The notes beneath the pieces are model-generated. The model was not told the origin of the DNA. It saw nothing but the letters and a program-made list of their open reading frames with translations, and did not search any database. The translations under genes were made by a program, and so were the position numbers. Source: Streptosporangiaceae bacterium (lineage in GTDB: Bacteria; Actinomycetota; Actinomycetes; Streptosporangiales; Streptosporangiaceae). Taken from it: DNA of 34,538 nt. The stretch spans positions 1 through 34,538 of the forward strand of contig JASHQL010000034.1 in NCBI GenBank assembly GCA_030039155.1, written 5' to 3'. Numbering within the stretch: the first letter of the stretch is position 1; every line of letters starts with the position of its first letter. Below are positions 16,177 to 23,189 of the stretch, piece by piece.

Positions 16177-16995
16177 CTACGCGGCGCCGTCGTGCGGCTC
16201 GATGCCGTGCCGGCGGAGCATGTCCCGCAGCCGGTCCACCTCGTCGCTGAGCGAAGGCAGATCGCGGTGCGAGCCGAGCCACTCGCGCTGACGTGCGGAC
16301 TTGTCGGCGAGCAGCTGCTTCTCCCGGTCCCGGAGCACCGCGGCGTCCTCGAAGTTCTCGGCGTCGATCGCCGCTTCCTTCTGGCTGCGCACCAGCGCGA
16401 TCTGGTCGTCCAGGTCAGCCACGTCGGGGCCGGTGCCTACCCTGGTCTCGAGCGCCGACAGCCTCGCCTCGATCGCGTCGAACCTGGCCAGCAGGTCAGA
16501 CTTCAGCTTGCGCCGGCCGAGCCCGGCCTTGCCTGCCCGGCTCGCCGCCCGGCCTGCGTGGCTTGCCTGCATCAGCTCAAGCAGCTTGGGGCGCACATCG
16601 CCGAGCTCGACGCCCAGGCTGACGAGCACCTCGCTGGCCGGGCCCTCGCCGCCCCTGACCAGTCCGAGCAGGATGTGCTCGGGCCCGATGCTGCTGCTGC
16701 CGAGCTGCAGCGCCTCCCGCAGCGCCCGCTGCAGGGTCATCTTGGTCATCGGCGTGAACGGCAGCGCGCCGCCCCGGCTGGCCCGGCCAGGGCCGGACAC
16801 CTGTTCCACCTGGCGGCGGGCCTCCGCCGTGCTGACGCCGAGCGCGGCCAGCGCTCGGGCCGGAACGGTGTCCTGGTCATGGAGCAGGCCAAGCAGGATG
16901 TGCTCGGTGCCGATGTAGTCGTGCCGCAGCAGCCGTGCTTCCCCCTGAGCGAGCACGACCACCCGCCGCGCCTGGTCGGAGAACCTCTCGAACAT
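16177..16995 (-). CDS. Stand-alone Clp N-domain protein with UVR motif
   Basis: A 272-residue protein from ATG 16995, chosen because M-F-E-R-F-S-D-Q-A-R-R-V-V-V is the usual start of ClpC-type proteins. An open frame extending upstream to 17160 covers promoter-like repeats. Two Clp_N repeats (about 3-65 and 78-140) contain I-G-T-E-H-I-L-L-G-L and I-G-P-E-H-I-L-L-G-L. A linker and coiled coil follow, then a UVR motif (about 192-230) with E-A-A-I-D-A-E-N-F-E-D-A-A-V-L-R-D-R-E. There is no AAA+ ATPase domain, so this is not ClpC itself. It may act as an adaptor or substrate receptor for the ClpC/ClpP machinery, which is inference from the domains. Confidence 0.85.
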   Translation of the reverse strand: MFERFSDQARRVVVLAQGEARLLRHDYIGTEHILLGLLHDQDTVPARALAALGVSTAEARRQVEQVSGPGRASRGGALPFTPMTKMTLQRALREALQLGSSSIGPEHILLGLVRGGEGPASEVLVSLGVELGDVRPKLLELMQASHAGRAASRAGKAGLGRRKLKSDLLARFDAIEARLSALETRVGTGPDVADLDDQIALVRSQKEAAIDAENFEDAAVLRDREKQLLADKSARQREWLGSHRDLPSLSDEVDRLRDMLRRHGIEPHDGAA

Positions 16996-17036
16996 GCCGA
17001 TGCCGCCTTCCGCACGCATGTGGCCCCGTGGGTTCT

Positions 17037-17081
17037 CACGATACATCTCGACAGGCTCACCGCACGATATATCGCGAGATA
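17037..17081. promoter_or_regulatory. Repeated regulatory motif upstream of the Clp N-domain gene
   Basis: CACGATACATCTCG (17037-17050) and CACGATATATCGCG (17063-17076) are direct repeats matching at 12 of 14 positions, 26 bp apart. The second overlaps TATATCGCGAGATA (17068-17081), an almost perfect palindrome resembling operators of PadR-type regulators in actinobacteria (general knowledge, not proven here). The AT content is high for this window, so the promoter of the Clp N-domain gene is probably here. No PadR gene is present in the window. Confidence 0.5.
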
Positions 17082-17167
17082 CCTTGCCCGCAGTGACCCG
17101 GTGCCCCCGGCCGTGCGCAGCGGCGGCGGGCCGGGCGGCTGCCGTCCGGCCCGCCGTCACCCGGTGC

Positions 17168-18088
17168 CTAGGAGGAGATGTTGGTGTACTCGATCGCCTC
17201 GACCGTCACCTGGAAGATGGCGGTGTTCGTGCCGGCCGCCGACGGCAGCCCGCCGACCAGGTCCACCGGCGTGCTGAGCGAGCCGGCTGGCCCGCAGCTC
17301 GCCGCACCAGGAGCGGCGAACGCGTTGTCGACCACGGTCCCGATGATCACGATCTCGTTGCCGATCTCCTGCAGCGAGTTGATGCTGCCGGAGATTGGCT
17401 GATTCGGCGGCGGCGGATTGGTGGTGCCGAATGTCGGGTCAACCGTGACCGGGTCCGGCCTGGTGCCGATCGAGCAGTGCTTGCGGAACACCGGATTGAT
17501 CAGCTTGATCTTCTGCGACAGGAAGCCAAGCGTGGCGCCCGTCGGGTCGACCGCGACCCCGGTCAGTACCGGCTTGACCTGCAGCCGCAGGTTCGGGTCC
17601 TTTTCGGTCACCTGGTTGGCCAGCGGCGCCAGGAAGATCCCGCCGAGCACCGGCATCGGCTCCGAGGTCATCGTGCCGGCCAGCAGCACCGAGTTGCCTG
17701 CCGAGTCGGTGCCGTCAGCGAGCGGAATCGTCATGTCCCTGGAGATGATCTGCGTGCTGTTGCCCATCTGCAGCTCACCGCCGGTGATGTGGATGAGGAT
17801 GCAGAGGAAGTTGTCGGCCTGGTCGCCGCTCGGCAGCGTCGGGCAGGAGGAGAAGTCGCCGATCTTCACGCTGGGCCGCACCCGGCTGCCTGCGTGATCT
17901 GCCCGTGCCTCGGCGACGGCGTCCCTGATCCACCTCAGCGACATCGGGCCGGTGACCGCGGCCTGCCCGGCCTGATGACGAGCCGGTGCTGCGGTGGCGC
18001 CGACCGCCGAGGCCTGGGTCACCCCGAGCGCCACCGCGGCGGCCGCCGCGCAGATCGCGATGATCTTCGGAACTCTGGTCATGTGCAT
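17168..18088 (-). CDS. Secreted protein of unknown function
   Basis: A 306-residue exported protein. ATG 18088 has GGAGGA six bases upstream. Residues 1-27 form a Sec signal peptide (positively charged start, Ala-rich core, likely cleavage near A-S-A). The mature part has four Cys. Those in S-S-C-P-T-L-P and F-L-C-I-L-I-H-I lie near the N-terminus, and those in K-H-C-S-I-G and A-S-C-G-P-A-G lie later, which suggests disulfides. It also has many beta-strand-like stretches such as I-G-N-E-I-V-I-I-G-T-V-V. No membrane anchor follows the signal peptide. I recognise similarity to uncharacterised actinobacterial secreted proteins only. A strong promoter at 18171-18199 serves this gene. Confidence 0.8.
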   Translation of the reverse strand: MHMTRVPKIIAICAAAAAVALGVTQASAVGATAAPARHQAGQAAVTGPMSLRWIRDAVAEARADHAGSRVRPSVKIGDFSSCPTLPSGDQADNFLCILIHITGGELQMGNSTQIISRDMTIPLADGTDSAGNSVLLAGTMTSEPMPVLGGIFLAPLANQVTEKDPNLRLQVKPVLTGVAVDPTGATLGFLSQKIKLINPVFRKHCSIGTRPDPVTVDPTFGTTNPPPPNQPISGSINSLQEIGNEIVIIGTVVDNAFAAPGAASCGPAGSLSTPVDLVGGLPSAAGTNTAIFQVTVEAIEYTNISS

Positions 18089-18170
18089 GATCTGTCCTCC
18101 GCTCGAGTGCGCCGCGCGGCTGCGCGCAATTCCAGGGAATGAGAAACATTGGTGTGTTCAGGTTGGCTCG

Positions 18171-18199
18171 ACCATATTCCCGCATGTATCCGTGGTCAA
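18171..18199 (-). promoter_or_regulatory. Promoter of the secreted-protein gene
   Basis: On the minus strand, TTGACC (18199-18194) is followed after 17 bp by TATGGT (18176-18171), close to the housekeeping consensus. Transcription would begin near 18164, leaving a leader of about 76 nt before ATG 18088. TATTCC (18175-18180) and GGAATA (18204-18209) form inverted repeats that bracket the spacer and -35, and ATTCC-AG-GGAAT (18129-18140) repeats the motif in the leader. These could be binding sites. Confidence 0.6.
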
Positions 18200-18316
18200 T
18201 ACCGGAATAGGCACAACCAAGGACGAACCGGAGTCTCTTGATAAATGCGCTGGTCAACGGCCTGCACCCGGCGGCTGTGCCATTCCGCCGGCCGATCGGA
18301 CGTTAGCTACGGAAAT

Positions 18317-18340
18317 GACGCTGTATACAATGGCAGCGTC
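18317..18340. promoter_or_regulatory. Inverted repeat over the TetR promoter, probable auto-operator
   Basis: GACGCTG (18317-18323) and CAGCGTC (18334-18340) are perfect 7-bp inverted repeats with a 10-bp spacer containing TATACAAT, a good -10 sequence. A weak -35, TTAGCT (18303-18308), lies 17 bp upstream of TACAAT. The arrangement fits self-repression by the TetR protein encoded just downstream. Confidence 0.5.
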
Positions 18341-18389
18341 CACGAGCCGTCCGGGCGAGCAGGGCGGACCGGCAGCGAGGCGGCCGTCA

Positions 18390-19109
18390 GTGAACCCAGG
18401 CGCAGGCTTGCCGGAGTCGGTGCGCGAGCGGCCGCCGGCCGGCCGGCGGCGGCCGCATCAGCTGCCAAGCGGCCGCCACGGCCTGCAGCGCAGCTTCGTC
18501 AGCAAGAACCAGCGTGACCGGATCCTGGCCGCGGTGGCCGCGGCCGCGGCGGCCGTCGGCTATCAGGACATGAGCGTGGAAGCGATCATCGAGCGGGCGG
18601 GCGTGTCCAGGCGCACCTTCTACGATCATTTCAAGAACAAGGAAGAGGCGTTCCTCGCCGCCTACGACTCGGCGATCCAGCGCCAGGTCAGGCGCGTCAG
18701 GACGGCCTACCTGAAGGAAACCACGGTGCGCGCGCGGCTGCGCGCCGGGCTGACCGCGTACCTGGACCTGATGGCCAGCGAGCCCGAGTTCGCCCGGATG
18801 TGCATCGTCGAGGCACTCGCCGCCGGACCGCGCGCGATCGCCCGCAGGAACGCCGCCATGCGGATGTTCACCGAGATCATCGAGGACAACATCCGTGAAC
18901 TCGCCCCGGCGTGCACGCTCGCCGAGCTGGCAGCGGAGACCATCGTGGGCGGCATCCACGAGGTGGTGTACAGGCGGATCCTGGCCGGCCAGACCGAGGA
19001 ACTGCCAGGCCTAGTCGAGGACCTGCTCGCGACGATCATGGTAGTCACCGCTGGCGCCCGTGAGCTGGCCAGGCCTGGCGGCCGCGGACCGGCCGCGCCG
19101 CCAGGCTGA
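18390..19109 (+). CDS. TetR/AcrR family transcriptional regulator
   Basis: About 239 residues if translation starts at GTG 18390, which has GAGG nine bases upstream and lies about 50 nt after the candidate -10. Other starts are possible, because the first 45 residues are Pro/Arg/Gly-rich and poorly conserved in appearance. The helix-turn-helix (about residues 48-92) contains S-V-E-A-I-I-E-R-A-G-V-S-R-R-T-F-Y-D-H-F-K-N-K-E-E-A-F. The C-terminal domain is an all-helical ligand and dimer region. The final 99 bp overlap the convergent 3' end of a zinc permease gene on the other strand. Likely targets are itself and possibly the divergent secreted-protein gene. The ligand is unknown. Confidence 0.85.
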   Translation: MNPGAGLPESVRERPPAGRRRPHQLPSGRHGLQRSFVSKNQRDRILAAVAAAAAAVGYQDMSVEAIIERAGVSRRTFYDHFKNKEEAFLAAYDSAIQRQVRRVRTAYLKETTVRARLRAGLTAYLDLMASEPEFARMCIVEALAAGPRAIARRNAAMRMFTEIIEDNIRELAPACTLAELAAETIVGGIHEVVYRRILAGQTEELPGLVEDLLATIMVVTAGARELARPGGRGPAAPPG

Positions 19110-19877
19110 GTAGCCGCGGCCGAGCCCGTACGCCGCCGCGCCGAAGACGCCGACAAAGAAGCCGATCGGCCAGTTGGTCTGGTACGAGGCCGCGATCGCG
19201 AGCCATACGGTCAGCAGCGCGATCGCCGCGGACAGCACCATGGCCAGCAGCGGCCTGCTGGTCACCGAGCGCGCCGCGGCCGGCGGGCCCATCATCAGGC
19301 TGAAGATCAGCAGCGCGCCGACCACCGGCACGGTGACCGCGGTCGCGAACGCCACCACGAGCAGGAAGCAGATCTCGATCCAGTAGGCGCGGACGCCCCG
19401 TGCCTCGGCGATCTCCGGCACGATCGAGGACAGCATGAGCGGCCTGAAGATGATGCCGACGACCGCGAGGCAGCCGACCGCCATCAGCGCCACCGGCAGC
19501 AGCTCGTTGGTGCTGACGCCGAGCACCTCGCCGAACAGCAGCGAGAAGATCGCCGCCTCGTACTCGACAGTCCGGCTCAGGAACGCCGCGCCGAGCGCGA
19601 GCATCAGCACCAGCGCAAGCGCGGTCACCACGTCGTGCCGGCCGCGGCGGCCGAGGTAGCCGATGCCGAGCGCGCCGAGCACGGAGAACACTGCAAGGCC
19701 GAGCAGCGTGCTGACGCCGAGCAGCGCTGCGCCCGCGGCGCCGGCGAACGCGCCCTTGGGAATCGCGTGCGCGGGGAACGCCGATCCGCGCAGCACCACG
19801 AAGTAGCCGACCACGCCGGCCACGATCGCGACGATGGTGGCCGAGATCCAGGCGTTCGTCATGAAGGACGCGAACAC
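19011..19877 (-). CDS. Zn/Mn-type ABC transporter permease (ABC-3 family), second copy
   Basis: A 288-residue membrane protein from GTG 19877, with GAGGGG six bases upstream. The start lies inside the end of the preceding permease gene (19-bp overlap). It has about eight hydrophobic segments and the ABC-3 features G-S-A-F-P-A-H-A-I and P-V-V-G-A-L-L-I-F-S-L-M-M-G-P-P-A-A-A, like ZnuB/MntB. The hydrophilic 30-residue C-terminal tail is encoded opposite the end of the convergent TetR gene. With its sister permease it should form a heterodimeric channel powered by the ATPase encoded at 20747-21535. Confidence 0.92.
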   Translation of the reverse strand: MFASFMTNAWISATIVAIVAGVVGYFVVLRGSAFPAHAIPKGAFAGAAGAALLGVSTLLGLAVFSVLGALGIGYLGRRGRHDVVTALALVLMLALGAAFLSRTVEYEAAIFSLLFGEVLGVSTNELLPVALMAVGCLAVVGIIFRPLMLSSIVPEIAEARGVRAYWIEICFLLVVAFATAVTVPVVGALLIFSLMMGPPAAARSVTSRPLLAMVLSAAIALLTVWLAIAASYQTNWPIGFFVGVFGAAAYGLGRGYSAWRRGRSAAARPGQLTGASGDYHDRREQVLD

Positions 19878-20740
19878 CGGCGCCCCCTCGCGACTCGCAG
19901 CCCTGACGCCAGGTAGCCCACGAAGATGATCGCCACCACGAAGAAGCTCACCGGCAGCGACTCGTGCGACGCCCCCCAGTAGTAGCTGTCGTAGGCAAGC
20001 AGCACGCCGAGCCAGGTGGCCAGCACGCCGATCAGGCAGGCGGTCAGCTGTGCCCAGGCCATCCGCCTGGTCAGCCGGAGCGCGGCCGCGGGCGGGCCGA
20101 TCAGCAGCGCGGTCGACAGGATGGCGCCCACCACCAGGGATGACAGGCCGACCGACACCGCGAGCGCCAGCATGTAGAGCAGGCCGACCACGCGCACCGG
20201 CACTCCCCTGGCTGCCGCGATGTCCGGGCTGACCGTGCTGAGCAGCAGCGGCCGGCCGACCGTGCCGAGCACCGCGAGCGCGATCACCCCGAGCGCGGTC
20301 ACCACCGGCAGCGTGCCTGGCGTGACCGCGAAGATCGAGCCGAACAGGATCTGCTGGGTGACCCCGGTGATCGAGCTCGAGATCGAGGTCAGGTGGATGA
20401 ACAGGGCCGACAGCCCGATGGCCGCGCCGAGCACGATCCCGGTCGCCAGGTCGCGCCCGCGCAGCCGCTGCACCCCGATCAGGTCCATCACCGCGCTGCC
20501 GATCACGCCGAGCCCGACGAACCCGGCCAGCGGGCTCAGCCCGATCAGCAGCGCGCCGGAACCGCCGGCGGCCGACACGTCGCCGAGCGCGTGCCCGGCG
20601 AAGGACTGGCCGCGCATCACCGTGAACACGCCGGTCACCGCCGAGACGACCGCGACCACCGCGCCGATGGAAACGGCGACGTGCACCTGCGGGCTGGCGA
20701 AGAAGCCGGGCTCGAAGATGGCGGTATACAGCGCGTGCAT
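19859..20740 (-). CDS. Zn/Mn-type ABC transporter permease (ABC-3 family), first copy
   Basis: A 293-residue permease from ATG 20740, six bases after the ATPase stop. It shows the ABC-3 pattern: G-Q-S-F-A-G-H-A-L-G-D-V-S-A-A-G-G after the second helix and L-V-V-G-A-I-L-S-T-A-L-L-I-G-P-P-A-A-A near helices 6-7. The protein is clearly related to, but different from, the next gene product, so the importer probably uses two distinct permease subunits. It lies in a four-gene minus-strand operon: binding protein, ATPase, permease, permease. All junctions are overlapping or under 10 bp. Confidence 0.93.
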   Translation of the reverse strand: MHALYTAIFEPGFFASPQVHVAVSIGAVVAVVSAVTGVFTVMRGQSFAGHALGDVSAAGGSGALLIGLSPLAGFVGLGVIGSAVMDLIGVQRLRGRDLATGIVLGAAIGLSALFIHLTSISSSITGVTQQILFGSIFAVTPGTLPVVTALGVIALAVLGTVGRPLLLSTVSPDIAAARGVPVRVVGLLYMLALAVSVGLSSLVVGAILSTALLIGPPAAALRLTRRMAWAQLTACLIGVLATWLGVLLAYDSYYWGASHESLPVSFFVVAIIFVGYLASGLRVARGRRCSRPS

Positions 20741-20746
20741 GGCCGG

Positions 20747-21535
20747 TCAGACCTGTTCCCCGGCGCCGGCCACCACCAGCACCCGGCCATGCACGTGCAG
20801 CACGTCAACCTGGTAGCCGTACAGGCTGCTCAGCACCGGCGAGGTGATCACCTCGGCGGTGGTACCGCTGGCCGCGCGGCCCGCCGCCAGGTACACCACC
20901 CGGTCCATCACCGGCAGCAGCGGGTTCATCTCGTGCGCGGACAGCAGCACCGCGATCTGCTGCTCGCGCGCGATCCTGGCCAGCAGGCTGACGATCTCCT
21001 GGCCGCTGCGCAGGTCCAGGTTGGCCAGCGGCTCGTCGAGCAGCAGCAGCCGCGGCCGGCTGATCAGCGCGTGCGCGATCAGCACCCGTTGCTGCTCGCC
21101 GCCGGACAGGTCGCCGACCCTGGCGTCGGCGAACCGGTCGGCGTCGACGGCGTGCAGCATCTCCCTGACCGCCTCGCTGCGCCAGGCCGGCCGCAGCCGC
21201 AGGCCGTACCGGTTACCGTCGATGCCGAGCGCGACCAGGTCCCTGGCGCGCACCGGCATGTCCGGGTCGAGCTGCACCTTCTGCGGCACGTAGCCGACCG
21301 CCTGCTGCCGCCCGGACAGCGGCTTGCCGAGCACGCTCACCGAGCCGGCCGACGGCCGCTGCAGGCCGAGGATGACCCGCAGCAGCGTGGTCTTGCCCGC
21401 GCCGTTCGGCCCGATCAGGCCGGTGAACTGACCGGCGCCGACGGTGAAGCTCACCTGGTCGAGGATCTGCCTGCCGGAAAGCGCGACGCTGACCTGGTCG
21501 ACATTGAGGATTGCGTGCTCGGCGATATCGGTCAC
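20747..21535 (-). CDS. Zn/Mn-type ABC transporter ATPase
   Basis: A 262-residue ATP-binding subunit from GTG 21535, which overlaps the binding-protein stop in a GTGA junction. Walker A is at residues 42-50 (G-P-N-G-A-G-K-T-T). Q-loop region Y-V-P-Q-K, signature L-S-G-G-E-Q-Q-R and Walker B L-L-L-L-D-E-P-L-A-N-L-D are all present, with the switch His in S-A-H-E-M-N. The order and gene neighbours place it in the ZnuC/MntB-type metal-importer family. Coupling is to the two ABC-3 permeases encoded next in the operon. Confidence 0.94.
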   Translation of the reverse strand: MTDIAEHAILNVDQVSVALSGRQILDQVSFTVGAGQFTGLIGPNGAGKTTLLRVILGLQRPSAGSVSVLGKPLSGRQQAVGYVPQKVQLDPDMPVRARDLVALGIDGNRYGLRLRPAWRSEAVREMLHAVDADRFADARVGDLSGGEQQRVLIAHALISRPRLLLLDEPLANLDLRSGQEIVSLLARIAREQQIAVLLSAHEMNPLLPVMDRVVYLAAGRAASGTTAEVITSPVLSSLYGYQVDVLHVHGRVLVVAGAGEQV

Positions 21536-22467
21536 TTCAGCTGCTGAGTCGAGATCTTGTTGGTGACTGCCTCGGTGATGGCGTGCACTTCTGCCATCAT
21601 CCAGCTCTGGTAGTCGTAGCCGGTCGGCATGGTCTCGTAGACCCCGACGACCGGAACGCCATCGTGGATGGCATTCTCCCTGATCGAGATCGTGAGCGCG
21701 TCGGTCACCTGCTGGTTATAGGCGAACAAGTTGACCTTGTGCTTGCTGAACAGGCCGTTCTCCAGCGCGATGTCCTCCGGCGCGGGATCGACGCCGTTCA
21801 TGATGTCGGCCTGGAAGACGAACGGCGTGAGGTTCTTGATCCCCATGGCGGTCAGCAGGTAGTCCGCGACCGGCTCGGTCGTGGCTGCCGTGACGCCCGG
21901 GTGCGCGGCCTTGAACTGCGCGATGGCATCGAACCACGGCTTGAGCGAGGCGTCGAACGCGCGCAGCCTGGCCTGGAAGTACGCGCGGTGGGCCGGCCGC
22001 AGCTCGGACAGGTCGCCGGCCATCGCCTTGGCCACCGCCGGCATCGTGCGCGGGCTGTACCACAGGTGCGGATTCTGGGTATCGGTGGGCAGGCCGAGCA
22101 CCTGCTGGGCGCTGATCACCTTGCGTGCCGAGTTCGGCGACGCCGACTCGATCTTGTTGATCCAGCCGTCGTAGCCCACGCCGTTCTGCACGATGAGCTG
22201 GGCCGTGCTGACCTCCTCCGCCACCGCCGGGCTCGCCTCGAACGTGTGCGGGTCGGTATTGGGGTTGGTCAGGATGGCGGTCACGCGCACGTACTTGCCG
22301 CCGATCTGGCTGAGCACGTTGGCGTACTCGTTCTCCGCGCCGACCGCATTGATCACGCCGGAGCTGGCTGCGCTGGCGTGTCCGCCGCAGCCCGCCAGGC
22401 CGGTGAGCACCGCGGCGGCGGCCGCGGCGGCAACAGCGATTCGCTTCTGCATCATAGGCTTGAACAT
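21532..22467 (-). CDS. Zinc/manganese-binding lipoprotein (ZnuA/TroA family)
   Basis: A 311-residue metal receptor from ATG 22467 (an in-frame ATG at 22455 is possible). The lipobox L-A-G-C places the lipidated residue at C27. The TroA-like fold is indicated by N-P-N-T-D-P-H-T-F-E (H74), N-P-H-L-W-Y-S-P and the long central helix. At the position where ZnuA proteins usually have a third His, the sequence reads T-T-E-P-V-A-D-Y, so Glu probably replaces it. There is no His-rich loop. It is first in the importer operon and divergent from the SmtB-like gene, which supports zinc as the metal, though Mn cannot be excluded. No Shine-Dalgarno sequence is visible. Confidence 0.92.
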   Translation of the reverse strand: MFKPMMQKRIAVAAAAAAAVLTGLAGCGGHASAASSGVINAVGAENEYANVLSQIGGKYVRVTAILTNPNTDPHTFEASPAVAEEVSTAQLIVQNGVGYDGWINKIESASPNSARKVISAQQVLGLPTDTQNPHLWYSPRTMPAVAKAMAGDLSELRPAHRAYFQARLRAFDASLKPWFDAIAQFKAAHPGVTAATTEPVADYLLTAMGIKNLTPFVFQADIMNGVDPAPEDIALENGLFSKHKVNLFAYNQQVTDALTISIRENAIHDGVPVVGVYETMPTGYDYQSWMMAEVHAITEAVTNKISTQQLK

Positions 22468-22471
22468 AGTC

Positions 22472-22486
22472 TAAGACTCAGTCTCA
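22472..22486. promoter_or_regulatory. 7-1-7 inverted repeat, candidate Zur box
   Basis: TAAGACT-C-AGTCTCA pairs at six of seven positions around one central base, the geometry of Fur-family operators. It lies 5-19 bp upstream of the zinc-binding lipoprotein start and overlaps a second palindrome, AGTCT-A-AGACT (22468-22478). The bases differ from the common TGAAAATCATTTTCA-type Zur box, so assignment rests on geometry and context. Confidence 0.4.
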
Positions 22487-22537
22487 ATACAAGTACTGCC
22501 GGGGAACAGTCTCCGGCGCCGCAGCCAGCGGAATTGC

Positions 22538-22561
22538 ATAAACAGATCGGCATGTGTTTAT
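22538..22561. promoter_or_regulatory. Inverted repeat, candidate SmtB operator
   Basis: ATAAACA (22538-22544) and TGTTTAT (22555-22561) are perfect inverted repeats separated by 10 bp, directly before the ATG of the SmtB-like gene. AT-rich repeats of this spacing resemble SmtB/ArsR operators (A/T-rich, near TGAACA...TGTTCA). No ribosome-binding site is seen between the repeat and the start. Confidence 0.55.
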
Positions 22562-22864
22562 ATGACGTTCGTGTCGCCGCAGACGAAGGCGTTCGAGGCA
22601 GCCGGGGAGCTGCTCAAGGTGCTAGCCGCCCCGGCCAGGCTGGCCATCGTGGCCGAGCTGGCCGAATCGCCGCGCTTCGTGCACGAGCTGGTCGACCTGC
22701 TCGGGATGAGCCAGCCGCTGGTCTCACAGCATCTGCGCGTGCTGCGCGGCGCCCGCCTGGTCGGCGTCGAGCGCCGCGGCAGGCAGGCGGCCTACTCGCT
22801 GGTCGACCAGCATGTCGCGCACATCGTCGCCGACGCAGTCCAGCACAGCAAGGAGGAGACGTGA
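22562..22864 (+). CDS. smtB: SmtB/ArsR-family zinc-sensing repressor
   Basis: A 100-residue winged-helix repressor from ATG 22562. The recognition helix region reads L-L-G-M-S-Q-P-L-V-S-Q-H-L-R-V-L. The last helix carries D82, H84, H95 and E98, spaced D-x-H-x10-H-x2-E. This is exactly the alpha-5 zinc site of cyanobacterial SmtB, so zinc sensing is well supported. The gene overlaps the His-rich gene by GTGA and precedes a Zur-like gene, resembling the SmtB-Zur pair of mycobacteria. Known SmtB proteins release DNA when zinc is bound. Here that would switch on the downstream genes at high zinc. Confidence 0.92.
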   Translation: MTFVSPQTKAFEAAGELLKVLAAPARLAIVAELAESPRFVHELVDLLGMSQPLVSQHLRVLRGARLVGVERRGRQAAYSLVDQHVAHIVADAVQHSKEET

Positions 22865-23157
22865 CAACCAGCGATCACCACGTGCATGGCGAGCACGTGC
22901 ATGACCACGGCCCCGGTTGCGGGCACGCCAGCGTGCAGCGCGAGGGCCACACCGACTACGTGCACGAGGGGCATGCGCACACCCCGCATGACGATCACTA
23001 CGACGAGCACCCGCTGCCGCACCTGGCGCATCCAGCGCACCAGCACGCGCACGGCCCTGGCTGCGGGCACGACCAGGTCGAGCACGGTGACCACGTCGAC
23101 TACGACCACGACGGGCACCGGCACGCCGAAGACGGCGACCACTACGACGAGCACTGA
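22861..23157 (+). CDS. Small histidine-rich metal-binding protein with two repeats
   Basis: A 98-residue protein from GTG 22861, with AGGAGG four bases upstream, overlapping the smtB-like stop. I count 27 His and two Cys. It consists of two similar modules. Each begins G-P-G-C-G-H (near residues 17 and 60), continues with G-D/H-x-H/T-D-Y-x-H-x-G-H-x-H, and ends D-H-Y-D-E-H. There is no signal peptide or membrane helix, so it is cytoplasmic. The composition, and the position between SmtB-like and Zur-like genes, suggest a zinc buffer or chaperone. Single-module relatives with C-G-H and Y-x-H-D-G-H-x-H motifs are known in actinobacteria without a proven function. Confidence 0.85.
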   Translation: MTTSDHHVHGEHVHDHGPGCGHASVQREGHTDYVHEGHAHTPHDDHYDEHPLPHLAHPAHQHAHGPGCGHDQVEHGDHVDYDHDGHRHAEDGDHYDEH

Positions 23158-23189
23158 CCGACCGGGTACTGAGCGAATGAGGGAGCGGC

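Noticed and set aside
16177-16995. Identification as ClpC or UvrB/UvrC
   Set aside because: No AAA+ ATPase module or nuclease domain is present. Only Clp_N repeats and the UVR motif occur.
16996-17160. N-terminal extension of the Clp N-domain protein
   Set aside because: The extension reads through promoter-like AT-rich repeats. The family starts at M-F-E-R-F, which corresponds to 16995.
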